Shown one piece after another: positions 51,385 to 59,374 of a stretch of 64,000 nt of DNA; the stretch's first letter is position 1, and the number at the start of each line of letters is the position of its first letter. The notes under the pieces are model-generated. The model had not been told where the DNA came from. It saw only the letters and a program-made list of their open reading frames with translations, and did not search any database. The DNA lies in NCBI RefSeq assembly GCF_000962805.1, contig NZ_JZTW01000001.1, positions 310,001 through 374,000 of the forward strand. The letters run 5' to 3'. Origin of the DNA: Pseudarthrobacter chlorophenolicus. GTDB taxonomy: Bacteria > Actinomycetota > Actinomycetes > Actinomycetales > Micrococcaceae. Position numbers and translations under genes: made by a program.

Positions 51385-51388
51385 TATC

Positions 51389-51435
51389 CGGTGGCTGGGC
51401 TGGCCGAAACCCGGTTTCGGTACGCTCAACCACCG
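51389..51435. repeat. 47-bp dispersed hairpin, copy 2
   Basis: 21-base arms (51389-51409 and 51415-51435) and a five-base loop, the same design as the element at 26068-26114 but in the opposite orientation. It lies between cbs and metB and ends about 15 bases before the metB start, so it could attenuate or process the joint transcript. Confidence 0.7.
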
Positions 51436-51449
51436 CTGAAAGGAACATC

Positions 51450-52613
51450 ATGACTGTTTCCGGAAACCAAGGTTTCAACACCCGTGCCGTACACGCCGGC
51501 CAGGCCTTCGAGCCCCGCACCGGCGCCGTGGTTCCGCCGCTGCATTTCAGTTCCACTTACGCGCAGGACGGCATCGGCAACCTTCGCGCTGGCTACGAGT
51601 ACGGCCGCGGCGGCAACCCCACCCGCGACGCCCTGCAGGAACAGCTGGCGGCACTGGAACTGGGAACGCACGCCTACAGCTTCAGCTCAGGCCTGGCCGC
51701 CGAGGACGCCCTGATCCGTGCCCTCACCCGGCCCGGTGACCACATAGTGCTCGGCAACGATGCCTACGGCGGGACGTACCGGCTGATCAGCCGTGTGCTG
51801 GGCGACTGGGGCATCGGCAACACCCCGGTGGACATGGCCAACCTGGACACCGTCCGCAGCGCCGTCGCCGCCAACAAGACCCGGTTCGTGTGGGTAGAGA
51901 CGCCCTCCAACCCCCTGATGAAGATCACGGACATCGCCGCGCTCGCGGACATCGCGCACGACGCCGGTGCCCTCCTGGTGGTGGACAACACCTTCGCGTC
52001 TCCCTACCTGCAAAACCCGCTCGGCCTGGGTGCCGACGTCGTGGTCCACTCCACCACCAAGTACATCGGCGGCCACTCCGATGTGGTGGGCGGCGCCGTC
52101 GTGGTCAAGGACGCGGAGCTGGCGGACAAGATCGGCTTCGTGCAGTTCGCCGTCGGTGCAGTGTCCGGGCCCATGGATGCCTTCCTCACCACCCGCGGCC
52201 TGAAGACCCTGGGCGTGCGGATGGACCGGCACAGCGAGAACGGCCAGGCTGTGGCCGAATGGCTGCTGGAACGCCCCGAAGTTGAGGCCGTCCTGTACCC
52301 GGGACTTCCGTCCCACCCCGGGCACGAACTGGCCAAGAGCCAGATGCGCAGTTTTGGCGGGATGGTCTCGGTGCAGTTCAAGGGCGGCGAAGCTGCTGCC
52401 CGCAAGGTGGCGGAGTCAACCTCGGTATTCACCCTGGCCGAGTCCCTGGGCGGCATCGAGTCGCTGATGAATTACCCATCGGAAATGACGCATGCTTCGG
52501 TCAAGGGCACCGAGCTTGCCGTGCCGGTGAACCTGCTGCGCCTGTCCTGCGGTATTGAGGATAAAGAAGACCTGATCGGCGACCTGGAGCAGGCGTTCTC
52601 CGCGATCCCGTAA
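51450..52613 (+). CDS. metB: Cystathionine gamma-synthase / gamma-lyase
   Basis: 387 aa, a typical Cys/Met-metabolism PLP enzyme. The PLP-phosphate site is 'EYGRGGNPTRDALQEQL' (Tyr and Arg from the neighbouring subunit), 'FSSGLAAEDA' follows, 'VVDNTFASPYLQNP' holds the Asp that contacts the PLP ring, and the Schiff-base Lys is at about 203 in 'HSTTKYIGGHSDVVGG'. The C-terminal 'RLSCGIEDKEDLIGDLEQAF' is characteristic. Next to cbs it probably serves reverse transsulfuration (lyase) as well as gamma-synthase; sequence alone does not separate the two. AAAGGA lies six bases upstream. Confidence 0.92.
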   Translation: MTVSGNQGFNTRAVHAGQAFEPRTGAVVPPLHFSSTYAQDGIGNLRAGYEYGRGGNPTRDALQEQLAALELGTHAYSFSSGLAAEDALIRALTRPGDHIVLGNDAYGGTYRLISRVLGDWGIGNTPVDMANLDTVRSAVAANKTRFVWVETPSNPLMKITDIAALADIAHDAGALLVVDNTFASPYLQNPLGLGADVVVHSTTKYIGGHSDVVGGAVVVKDAELADKIGFVQFAVGAVSGPMDAFLTTRGLKTLGVRMDRHSENGQAVAEWLLERPEVEAVLYPGLPSHPGHELAKSQMRSFGGMVSVQFKGGEAAARKVAESTSVFTLAESLGGIESLMNYPSEMTHASVKGTELAVPVNLLRLSCGIEDKEDLIGDLEQAFSAIP

Positions 52614-52631
52614 CGGTAGGCTGGGCTATGG

Positions 52632-52657
52632 CTTTCTTGAAGAAAGTCAGCTAGCGT
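52632..52657 (+). promoter_or_regulatory. Promoter and palindromic operator of the HxlR-MFS unit
   Basis: CTTTCTT-G-AAGAAAG (52632-52646) is a perfect palindrome sitting in the -35/-10 spacer; the -10 box TAGCGT (52652-52657) ends seven bases before ATG 52665. It is a natural binding site for the HxlR dimer encoded next. Confidence 0.6.
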
Positions 52658-52664
52658 TTCCGGC

Positions 52665-53171
52665 ATGCCACTTCGATCCGACTGGTCCCGCCGGAACTGC
52701 AGCATGGCCCGCGGCCTGGACGTCCTGGGAGACCCCTGGACCATCCTTGTCCTCCGCGAGGTCTTCTTCGGCAACGGCCGCTTCGACGCCATGAAAGCCC
52801 GCCTTGAGGCGGCGGACTCCGTACTCACCAGGCGCCTCGCGGGTCTGGTGGACGCCGGGCTGCTGGCGAAGCAGGCCTACGACGACGGCGGCCGAACCCG
52901 CCAGGAGTACGTCCTCACTTCCAAGGGGGAGGACGTACTCCCGGTCCTGAATGCCGTGACGATCTGGTCGGAGAAGCACCTGCCGGCGCCATCGGAGAAG
53001 GCCCATATGTTCGTGATCCATTCGGACTGCGGGCAGCGCACCACGTCCGCCGATACCTGTATGTCCTGTGGCCAGCGGCTCACCGCCGCCAACACCAGCT
53101 GGCACAGCCAGACACGGTCCGATACTCCCGTGGCCCTTGCCACCTCCCCCCGCAACGGAGCCGCAGCATGA
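52665..53171 (+). CDS. HxlR-family transcriptional regulator with Cys-containing tail
   Basis: 168 aa. The HxlR winged HTH covers about 12-100: 'CSMARGLDVLGDPWTILVLR' with the family Cys at the start, 'RFDAMKARLEAADSVLTRRL', then the wing 'QEYVLTSKGEDVLPVL'. The last 50 residues contain 'DCGQRTTSADTCMSCGQRL', with three Cys and a nearby His, a possible zinc ribbon or thiol sensor that most HxlR proteins lack. Its stop overlaps the start of an MFS exporter gene (ATGA). It probably represses itself and the exporter through the palindrome at 52632-52646. Confidence 0.88.
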   Translation: MPLRSDWSRRNCSMARGLDVLGDPWTILVLREVFFGNGRFDAMKARLEAADSVLTRRLAGLVDAGLLAKQAYDDGGRTRQEYVLTSKGEDVLPVLNAVTIWSEKHLPAPSEKAHMFVIHSDCGQRTTSADTCMSCGQRLTAANTSWHSQTRSDTPVALATSPRNGAAA

Positions 53172-54565
53172 GCACCCTGCCAGACGAAGCGGCCGTCCCC
53201 GGCGACCGGGAGGCAGCCGACGCCCCGGAACGTCCCGGCGGCGCGGAGCAGGCACGTCCTCCCCGCCGGCTGCACCCCGCCTGGATCGTGGCAGCCGTGG
53301 CCTTTCTCGCCCTGGTGGGCGCAGCCGGCTTCCGGGCAGCCCCGGGCGTCCTCATGGTCCCGCTGCAGCAGGAATTCGGCTGGAGCACCACTGTCCTGTC
53401 TGCGGCGGTCAGCATCAACCTGGTCCTGTTCGGCCTGACGGCACCGTTCGCAGCGGCCCTGATGGAACGCTTCGGCGTCCGGGCCGTGACGGCCACGGCA
53501 CTGGTGCTGATCGGCATGGGCAGTGCACTCACCGTCCTGGTGAACCAGTCCTGGCAGATCCTGCTGACCTGGGGCCTGCTGATCGGACTGGGCACCGGCT
53601 CCATGGCGCTGGTCTTCGCCGCCACCATCGCCAACACCTGGTTCACCAGGAGCCGCGGGCTGGTGATCGGCATCCTGACAGCCGGGAGCGCCGCGGGCCA
53701 GTTGGTCTTCCTGCCTTTCATCGCAATGCTCGCCCAGGACCCGGGCTGGCGGCAGGCTTCGCTGCTGATCGCCGCCGGGGCCCTGGCCGTTGTTCCGCTG
53801 GTGCTGAAGTTCCTCAGGAACTCGCCCGCTGAGGCCGGCGTCCTGCCCTACGGCGCCGAACCGGCAGTAACGCAGTCTCCAACAGGGGCGCCGGTGCAGC
53901 CTGCGGATGCCGGCCCGCGTGTCAACGCCGCCGTCCGCGCCCTGCAGGTGCTCCGCCGGGCCAGCAGGGTGCGTACCTTCTGGGCCCTGGCTGCCGGCTT
54001 CGCGATCTGCGGTGCCACCACCAACGGCCTGATCGGCACCCACTTCATCCCCTCCGCACACGACCACGGGATGCCCGAAACCACTGCCGCGGGCCTGCTG
54101 GCCGTCGTCGGGATCTTCGACATCCTCGGAACCATCGCCTCAGGGTGGCTGACGGACCGGTTCAACCCGCGCATCCTGCTGGCCGTCTACTACCAGTTCC
54201 GCGGCATCGGCCTGCTGGTGCTCCCGCTGCTGCTCAGCGCCGAGGTCCAGCCCAGCATGATCGTGTTCGTGGTGATCTACGGCCTGGACTGGGTGGCCAC
54301 CGTGCCGCCGACGGCCGCCATCTGCCGCGAAACCTTTGGCGCGGACGGCAGCGTGGTGTTCGGCTGGGTCTTTGCGGCCCATCAGCTGGGGGCCGCCGCT
54401 GCGGCGCTGGCGGCAGGTGCGCTCCGCGACGCCACCGGACACTACACCTACGCGTGGCTGGGTGCAGCCGCCATGTGCACTATCGCCGCCGTCATCAGCG
54501 CCACCATCCGGAAGCACCGCCGGGCCGGCGAGGCGCAGTCCGGGGCGGAGCACGCAGCGGCGTGA
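53168..54565 (+). CDS. MFS transporter controlled by the HxlR regulator
   Basis: 465 aa. A 30-residue acidic and Pro-rich N-terminus precedes twelve transmembrane helices with MCT/OFA-like features: 'FGWSTTVLSAAVSINLVLFG', 'FGLTAPFAAALMERFGVRAV', and in the second half 'DILGTIASGWLTDRFNPRIL'. These resemble oxalate/formate- or monocarboxylate-type MFS carriers. The start overlaps the HxlR gene by four bases. The substrate is unknown; a regulator-exporter pair of this kind is usually induced by the compound it removes. Confidence 0.86.
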   Translation: MSTLPDEAAVPGDREAADAPERPGGAEQARPPRRLHPAWIVAAVAFLALVGAAGFRAAPGVLMVPLQQEFGWSTTVLSAAVSINLVLFGLTAPFAAALMERFGVRAVTATALVLIGMGSALTVLVNQSWQILLTWGLLIGLGTGSMALVFAATIANTWFTRSRGLVIGILTAGSAAGQLVFLPFIAMLAQDPGWRQASLLIAAGALAVVPLVLKFLRNSPAEAGVLPYGAEPAVTQSPTGAPVQPADAGPRVNAAVRALQVLRRASRVRTFWALAAGFAICGATTNGLIGTHFIPSAHDHGMPETTAAGLLAVVGIFDILGTIASGWLTDRFNPRILLAVYYQFRGIGLLVLPLLLSAEVQPSMIVFVVIYGLDWVATVPPTAAICRETFGADGSVVFGWVFAAHQLGAAAAALAAGALRDATGHYTYAWLGAAAMCTIAAVISATIRKHRRAGEAQSGAEHAAA

Positions 54566-54588
54566 GCGGGGTCCCTGCCCGGCGCGGC

Positions 54589-54594
54589 TAGGCT
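54589..54594 (+). promoter_or_regulatory. -10 box for leaderless SDR gene
   Basis: TAGGCT ends six bases before ATG 54601. Confidence 0.5.
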
Positions 54595-54600
54595 GGACGC

Positions 54601-55371
54601 ATGGAATCCACGGCTCCGGTCCCTGCCCGCAACGTTGCCCTTGTTACGGGCGCTGGCCGGCTGGCCGGCATTGGGGCGGGAATAGCCCGCCAGCTCGCGG
54701 CCGATGGCTGGGACCTGGTGCTTGCCGGCTGGCAGGAGTATGACGGCCGCATGCCGTGGGGGAGTGACCCCGAGGACGAAGTCCGGCTGACCGCGGAACT
54801 CGAAGCCATAGGCGCCAAGGTCCACGTCCTCTCAGCGGACCTGCAGGATCCCGCGGTGCCGGAGCGCCTGGTCGCCGAGGCCGTCGAGCTTGCGGGGCCC
54901 CTGCAGGGCCTCGTGCTCAGCCACGCCGAGTCCGTGGACTCCGGCATCCTCGATACCAGCCTCGAATCCTTTGAACGGCACTTCGCCGTCAACACCCGGG
55001 CCAGCTGGCAGCTGATCGCCGCCTTCGCACGGCAGGCAACGGACGACGGCGGCGCGATCGTTGCGCTGACCAGTGACCACACAGCCTTCAACCTTCCCTA
55101 CGGAGCGTCCAAGGGGGCGCTGGACCGGATCGTCATTGCCGCGGCGCGCGAGCTGGGACCGCAGGGCATCTCCGCGAATGTCCTCAACCCCGGCCCGGTG
55201 GACACCGGTTGGATGTCGGACGAGGTGCGCGAGTCAGGAACTGCGCGCCAGCCCACCGGACGGTTGGGAACCCCAGCCGACGTCGCCGGGACCGTGGCGT
55301 TCCTGCTGTCGCCGGCGGGCCGCTGGGTGTCCGGCCAGCTGATCAAAGCCGACGGCGGTTTCTCGGCCTAG
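54601..55371 (+). CDS. Short-chain dehydrogenase/reductase
   Basis: 256 aa, classical SDR size. The cofactor loop is 'LVTGAGRLAGIGAGIARQLA' and the catalytic YxxxK is in 'YGASKGALDRIVIAAARELG'; the C-terminal 'LNPGPVDTGWM' and 'FLLSPAGRWVSGQLIKADGG' are family-typical. The Ser in 'ALTSDH' lies only nine residues before the Tyr, closer than the usual 12-13, and the NNAG strand motif is replaced by 'VLSHAES', so the active site is unusual. The substrate is unknown. It is related to FabG-like reductases. Confidence 0.86.
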   Translation: MESTAPVPARNVALVTGAGRLAGIGAGIARQLAADGWDLVLAGWQEYDGRMPWGSDPEDEVRLTAELEAIGAKVHVLSADLQDPAVPERLVAEAVELAGPLQGLVLSHAESVDSGILDTSLESFERHFAVNTRASWQLIAAFARQATDDGGAIVALTSDHTAFNLPYGASKGALDRIVIAAARELGPQGISANVLNPGPVDTGWMSDEVRESGTARQPTGRLGTPADVAGTVAFLLSPAGRWVSGQLIKADGGFSA

Positions 55372-55385
55372 GTGCCCGGGCCCCT

Positions 55386-55467
55386 TTCCCAACTTCCCTC
55401 GCAACCAGGTCGCAGTAAGTGCTGTTTTGAGCCCCCAAAACGACATCTACTGCTACCTAGTTGGGAA
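55386..55467. repeat. Large imperfect hairpin between convergent genes
   Basis: Outer arms TTCCCAAC/GTTGGGAA and inner imperfect arms (AGGTcGCAGTA with TACTGCtACCT, then GTTTT/AAAAC) fold the whole 82 bases, with a 12-base bulge in the left arm. It probably serves as terminator for the SDR gene and the minus-strand dehydrogenase gene. Confidence 0.6.
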
Positions 55468-55486
55468 GGCAGGGCCCCGGGAGGGA

Positions 55487-56674
55487 TCAGCGGAAGGCGG
55501 GGAGGCCCGTGATGTGCTGGCCCAGGATCAGGGTGTGGACCTCGTCGGTGCCCTCGTAGGTGCGCACCGACTCAAGGTTGGCGGCGTGCCGCAGCGGCGG
55601 GTAGTCCAGGGTGATGCCGTTGCCGCCCAGGATGGTGCGGGCTTCGCGGGCGATCTTGATGGCCTCGCGGACGTTGTTCAGCTTCCCCAGTGAGATCTGT
55701 TCGGGCCGGATGGTGCCGGCATCCTTGAGCCGGCCCAGGTGCAGCGCCAGCATGGTCCCCTTTTGGATTTCCACCAGCATGTTCACCAGCTTCTCCTGCG
55801 TGAGCTGGTAGCCGGCCAGCGGCCGGCCGAACTGAAGGCGGTCCTGCGAGTAGGCCAACGCCGCTTCGTACGAATCACGGGCCGCGCCCATGGCGCCCCA
55901 GGCGATGCCGTACCGGGCCTCGTTCAGGCAGGTGAACGGGCCGCGCAGGCCAAACGCGCCGGGAAGCAGCGCCTCGGGACCCAGCCGGACGCCGTCGAAC
56001 GTTATATCGCACTGGATCGATGCGCGCATGGACAGCTTCCGCCCGATGGGCGTGGCGGTGACGCCGGGAGTGCCTGCGGGTACCAGGAAGCCCCGGACAC
56101 CGTCCTCCGTCATCGCCCACACCACCATCACGCCGGCCACCGAGGCCAGCCCGATCCAGCGCTTGGCACCGTTCAGCACCCACCCGGCATCCTCGCCGCT
56201 GCCGTCTCGCGTGGCCGTGGTGGCCATGGAGGACGGGTCCGAACCTGCACTGGGCTCGGTCAGTGCAAAACAGCCGACCACCTCGCCGGCGGCCATCCGC
56301 GGCAGCCACTCCTCCTTCTGTTCCTCGGATCCCCAGGTATGAATGGCCGTCATGGCCAGCGAGCCCTGGACCGAGACGAAGGTGCGGATCCCGGAATCGC
56401 CTGCCTCCAATTCCATCGCCGCCAGCCCGTAATCGACGGCGGTCCGGCCCGGGCAGCCGTAGCCCTCCAGGTGCATACCCAGCACGCCGAGCTCACCGAG
56501 TTCCGGGGCAAGTTCCACCGGGAAGACGCCGTCCTCGTACCACCGGGCAATGTCCGGCCTGATCCGCTGCGCGGTGAAGTCGCGGACTCGTTGCCGGACC
56601 GCCAGTTCCTCGTCGCTCAGCAGGGAATCGAGGTCCAGGACGTCGGATGCGCCCGCGGTCAGGTCACCGGTCAC
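55487..56674 (-). CDS. Acyl-CoA dehydrogenase of the glutaryl-CoA dehydrogenase type
   Basis: 395 aa. It shows the three acyl-CoA dehydrogenase domains: an N-terminal helical part, a middle beta domain with 'FALTEPSAGSDPSSMATTAT' and 'KRWIGLASVAGVMVVWA', and a C-terminal helical part with 'RLQFGRPLAGYQLTQEKLVN' and the catalytic Glu in 'RTYEGTDEVHTLILGQHITG' (about 375). Those motifs are closest to glutaryl-CoA dehydrogenases, which convert glutaryl-CoA to crotonyl-CoA in lysine/cadaverine breakdown. It starts at GTG 56674, overlapping the permease stop (GTGA). Last gene of the ygiBC-like operon. Confidence 0.88.
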   Translation of the reverse strand: MTGDLTAGASDVLDLDSLLSDEELAVRQRVRDFTAQRIRPDIARWYEDGVFPVELAPELGELGVLGMHLEGYGCPGRTAVDYGLAAMELEAGDSGIRTFVSVQGSLAMTAIHTWGSEEQKEEWLPRMAAGEVVGCFALTEPSAGSDPSSMATTATRDGSGEDAGWVLNGAKRWIGLASVAGVMVVWAMTEDGVRGFLVPAGTPGVTATPIGRKLSMRASIQCDITFDGVRLGPEALLPGAFGLRGPFTCLNEARYGIAWGAMGAARDSYEAALAYSQDRLQFGRPLAGYQLTQEKLVNMLVEIQKGTMLALHLGRLKDAGTIRPEQISLGKLNNVREAIKIAREARTILGGNGITLDYPPLRHAANLESVRTYEGTDEVHTLILGQHITGLPAFR

Positions 56675-58164
56675 CGCTTGGCCAGGAAGTAGCCGCGGGT
56701 GGAGGGCAGGAACCGGCACACGGCGGCGAGCACCACACCCAGGGCCAGCAGCACCACGCCGCTGACAAACGCCCCGCCGATGCCGAAGATCTGCGTATCG
56801 CCGTAGGCCGGGTCCCACATCTGCACAGCGGAGACGAAGAACGCCGCTGTGAGGAGCAGTGCGCCCAGCAGCGGGAAGATGCCGCGGAACCAGAGGTTGC
56901 GGGCCGATGCGCGCAGCGTGCCGCGGAAGTACCAGAAGCAGGCGAACCCGGTCAGCGCGTAGTAGAACGCGATGAAGAGGCTGATGGCGCTGATGGAATC
57001 CGCCAGCAGGTTCTCGCTGAGGAAGCTCATGGCCACGTAGTACGCCCCGGCCGCGATGCCCATCACCTTGGTGGAGAAGCCCGGAGTCTGGTTCTTCGGG
57101 TGCACCTCGCCGAACTTGGGCGGAAGCGCTCCGTGGGTTCCCATGGACAGGGTGCCGCGGGCGGTGGGCAGGATGGTGGTCTGGGTGGAGGACAGCACCG
57201 AGGCCAGGACCGCGACGACGATCAGCCAGCCCCACGGACCCAGCACCACGTCCTTCATGGCCAGGAAGACATCGTCCTGGTTGGCCTCGTTGCCCAGGCC
57301 GATGCCGTCGCTGCCCACGGTGGCGTACATCATCACCAGCAGCGCCACGGAAACGTAGATGGCCACCAGGACGAACGCCGAGATCACGGCGCCCCTGCCG
57401 GGGGTCTTTGACGGATTTTCGGTTTCCTCGTTCAGGGCCAGGCAGGTGTCCCAGCCCCAGTAGATGAACAGGGCCAGGAGGGCGCCGTGCACCACGGCCC
57501 CGGGATCGGCGAAGGCGCCCACCGGGTTGAACCACTCGAAGTCGAACGCCTGCCCCTCCGGCGGGCCGCCCACGATCCTGATCACAATGGCCAAAGCGAA
57601 AATGCCGAGCGCAATGTACTGCACATACGTCAGGACCCGCTGCACATGCTCGCCCAGCCGGATGCCCCGGTAATTCACGAGGGTCATGAGCGCGATGAAG
57701 AGCACGCCCGTGCCGGTGACCACCAGTTTGTTCTGGGCCAGGGACCCGTCACCGATGAGCAGCCACAGATACTGCCCGGCCACCTGGGCGAGGTTCGCCA
57801 GCACCACGATTCCGGCGAGCGCAACACCCCAGCCGCCCAGCCAGCCGGCCCACGGGCCGAAGGCCCTGCGGGACCACGTGAACGTGGTGCCGCAGTCGGG
57901 CATGGCGCTGTTCAGTTCCCGGAACGCATAGGCGATGAACAGGACCGGGATGAACCCGAGCAGCAGGATGAAGGGCGTGTAGTTTCCGTTGACCGCCACG
58001 ATGAGTCCCAGCGTCGCCGCCAGGGAGTACACCGGCGCCGTGGAGGCAAGGCCGAGCATGACGGAGTCGCCGAGGTCCAGGATGCCGGCGCGCAGCCCCT
58101 TCGCCTGGACCGTGGTGCCGGTCGGGCCTCCCGGGCCGCCCGCCGTCGTCATGTCTGTGCTCAT
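56671..58164 (-). CDS. APC-family amino acid/polyamine permease
   Basis: 497 aa with twelve or more helices. The N-terminal tail is Gly/Thr rich; helix 1 contains 'DSVMLGLASTAPVYSLAATL', the APC substrate-binding unwound helix. Also visible are 'AMPDCGTTFTWSRRAFGPWA' and 'FIYWGWDTCLALNEETENPS', hallmarks of the amino acid/polyamine branch. The start overlaps the ligase gene (ATGA) and the stop overlaps the dehydrogenase start (GTGA), so it is the third of four coupled genes. The substrate could be an amino acid or polyamine linked to the ligase; not proven. Confidence 0.87.
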   Translation of the reverse strand: MSTDMTTAGGPGGPTGTTVQAKGLRAGILDLGDSVMLGLASTAPVYSLAATLGLIVAVNGNYTPFILLLGFIPVLFIAYAFRELNSAMPDCGTTFTWSRRAFGPWAGWLGGWGVALAGIVVLANLAQVAGQYLWLLIGDGSLAQNKLVVTGTGVLFIALMTLVNYRGIRLGEHVQRVLTYVQYIALGIFALAIVIRIVGGPPEGQAFDFEWFNPVGAFADPGAVVHGALLALFIYWGWDTCLALNEETENPSKTPGRGAVISAFVLVAIYVSVALLVMMYATVGSDGIGLGNEANQDDVFLAMKDVVLGPWGWLIVVAVLASVLSSTQTTILPTARGTLSMGTHGALPPKFGEVHPKNQTPGFSTKVMGIAAGAYYVAMSFLSENLLADSISAISLFIAFYYALTGFACFWYFRGTLRASARNLWFRGIFPLLGALLLTAAFFVSAVQMWDPAYGDTQIFGIGGAFVSGVVLLALGVVLAAVCRFLPSTRGYFLAKR

Positions 58165-59372
58165 AGGGTGATACCTGCCTTGCTGGAGGAAGTTCCGGCA
58201 CTCAGCGGTGCGGGCGCGTCAATGGTGTTGGGCACGAAGCGGCAGAAGTAGTCCGTGATGGGGCCATCCGATTCCCGGATGCCGCAGCCCACGGACTCGC
58301 CGTCCACCACCCACAGGCCGAGGACCGGATGGTTGCCGTCGAAGTCGGGCAGCGGGTGGTACTGCTGGTAGCACCAGCCTTCGCGGCCGTACCCGCCGGG
58401 CTGCTCCAGGCTGATTCCCGGTGCGTGGATCTTGATGTTGTCCCCCTCGCGGCCGTGCAGCGGCTTGGCCACCCATTCCTTCAGCGGACCGGGATTGTCC
58501 AGAAACGCGGGCAGCAGGTTGGGGTGGTCCGGGTAGAGGTGCCAGAGCGCGGCCAGCAGCGCCTTGTTGGAGAGCAGCATCTTCCATGCAGGTTCCACCC
58601 AACGCGGGTTATGGGCTCGTTCCAGCAGCCGCGGACCAAACGGTTCCTTCATCATCAGCTCCCACGGGTAGAGCTTGAAGATGGTGCTGATCATGAAGTT
58701 GTCCATGTCCACGAAGCGGTTCAGGTTGGGGTCCCAGCCGATATCGGACATGTTGATGCCGATGGTGGTCCAGCCGGCCTGGCTGGCGGCGTCCCGCATG
58801 TAGGCGGCGGTCATCCAGTCCTCGCCGGATTCCTCCACCTCGGAGTGGGCCACGTGCAGGGTGGACATGCCGGTGCGGTACTGGAACTTCTTCCATTGCC
58901 GGATCAGGGCTTCATGGATGCCGTTCCACTGGTCCTTTTCCGGGAACACGTCCTGGAGCCAGAACCACTGCGCCACGGCAGCCTCGATCAGACCGGTGGG
59001 GGTGTCCGCGTTGTATTCGAGCATCTTGGCCGGGCCGCCCCGCCCGTCGTAGATGAAGTCGAACCGGCCATAGACGTCAACGTCGCCCGCCTGAAGCGAC
59101 TCGGCCGCAAGCTCAAGGGCCTGCGGTCCGATGCCGATAGGGCCCATCGCGCCGGTGGCAAGGAACTTGGCCGCTTCGAGGCACATGCGGTGCATCTCTT
59201 CGGCCGTTTCCTCGAGCTGTTCCACCTCATCCTCGGTGAACTCGTAGTACGCGGACTCGTTCCAGTAGTCGATTTTCCGCCCGTCATCCATCGTGGTGGT
59301 GGAGAAGACCAGGCCCTGCTCTTCAATTTTCTGTTTCCAGCCCGGCCGGGGGCTCGACAGCAACCGCTTCAC
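58161..59372 (-). CDS. YgiC-like ATP-grasp ligase (glutathionylspermidine synthase family)
   Basis: 403 aa. The ATP-grasp ligase domain of the glutathionylspermidine synthase family is evident: 'YYEFTEDEVEQLEETAEEMH', 'VDVYGRFDFIYDGRGG', 'KMLEYNADTPTGLIEAA' (Mg2+/ATP-site acidic residues) and C-terminal 'NIKIHAPGISLEQPGGYGRE'. The amidase domain of true glutathionylspermidine synthase is absent, as in E. coli YgiC/YjfC. The enzyme probably forms an amide bond between a carboxylate, perhaps a peptide, and an amine. Actinobacteria of this group use mycothiol, so glutathione is an unlikely substrate. GTG 59372 lies two bases after the YgiB-like stop and has a G-rich site before it. Confidence 0.9.
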   Translation of the reverse strand: MKRLLSSPRPGWKQKIEEQGLVFSTTTMDDGRKIDYWNESAYYEFTEDEVEQLEETAEEMHRMCLEAAKFLATGAMGPIGIGPQALELAAESLQAGDVDVYGRFDFIYDGRGGPAKMLEYNADTPTGLIEAAVAQWFWLQDVFPEKDQWNGIHEALIRQWKKFQYRTGMSTLHVAHSEVEESGEDWMTAAYMRDAASQAGWTTIGINMSDIGWDPNLNRFVDMDNFMISTIFKLYPWELMMKEPFGPRLLERAHNPRWVEPAWKMLLSNKALLAALWHLYPDHPNLLPAFLDNPGPLKEWVAKPLHGREGDNIKIHAPGISLEQPGGYGREGWCYQQYHPLPDFDGNHPVLGLWVVDGESVGCGIRESDGPITDYFCRFVPNTIDAPAPLSAGTSSSKAGITL

Positions 59373-59374
59373 GC

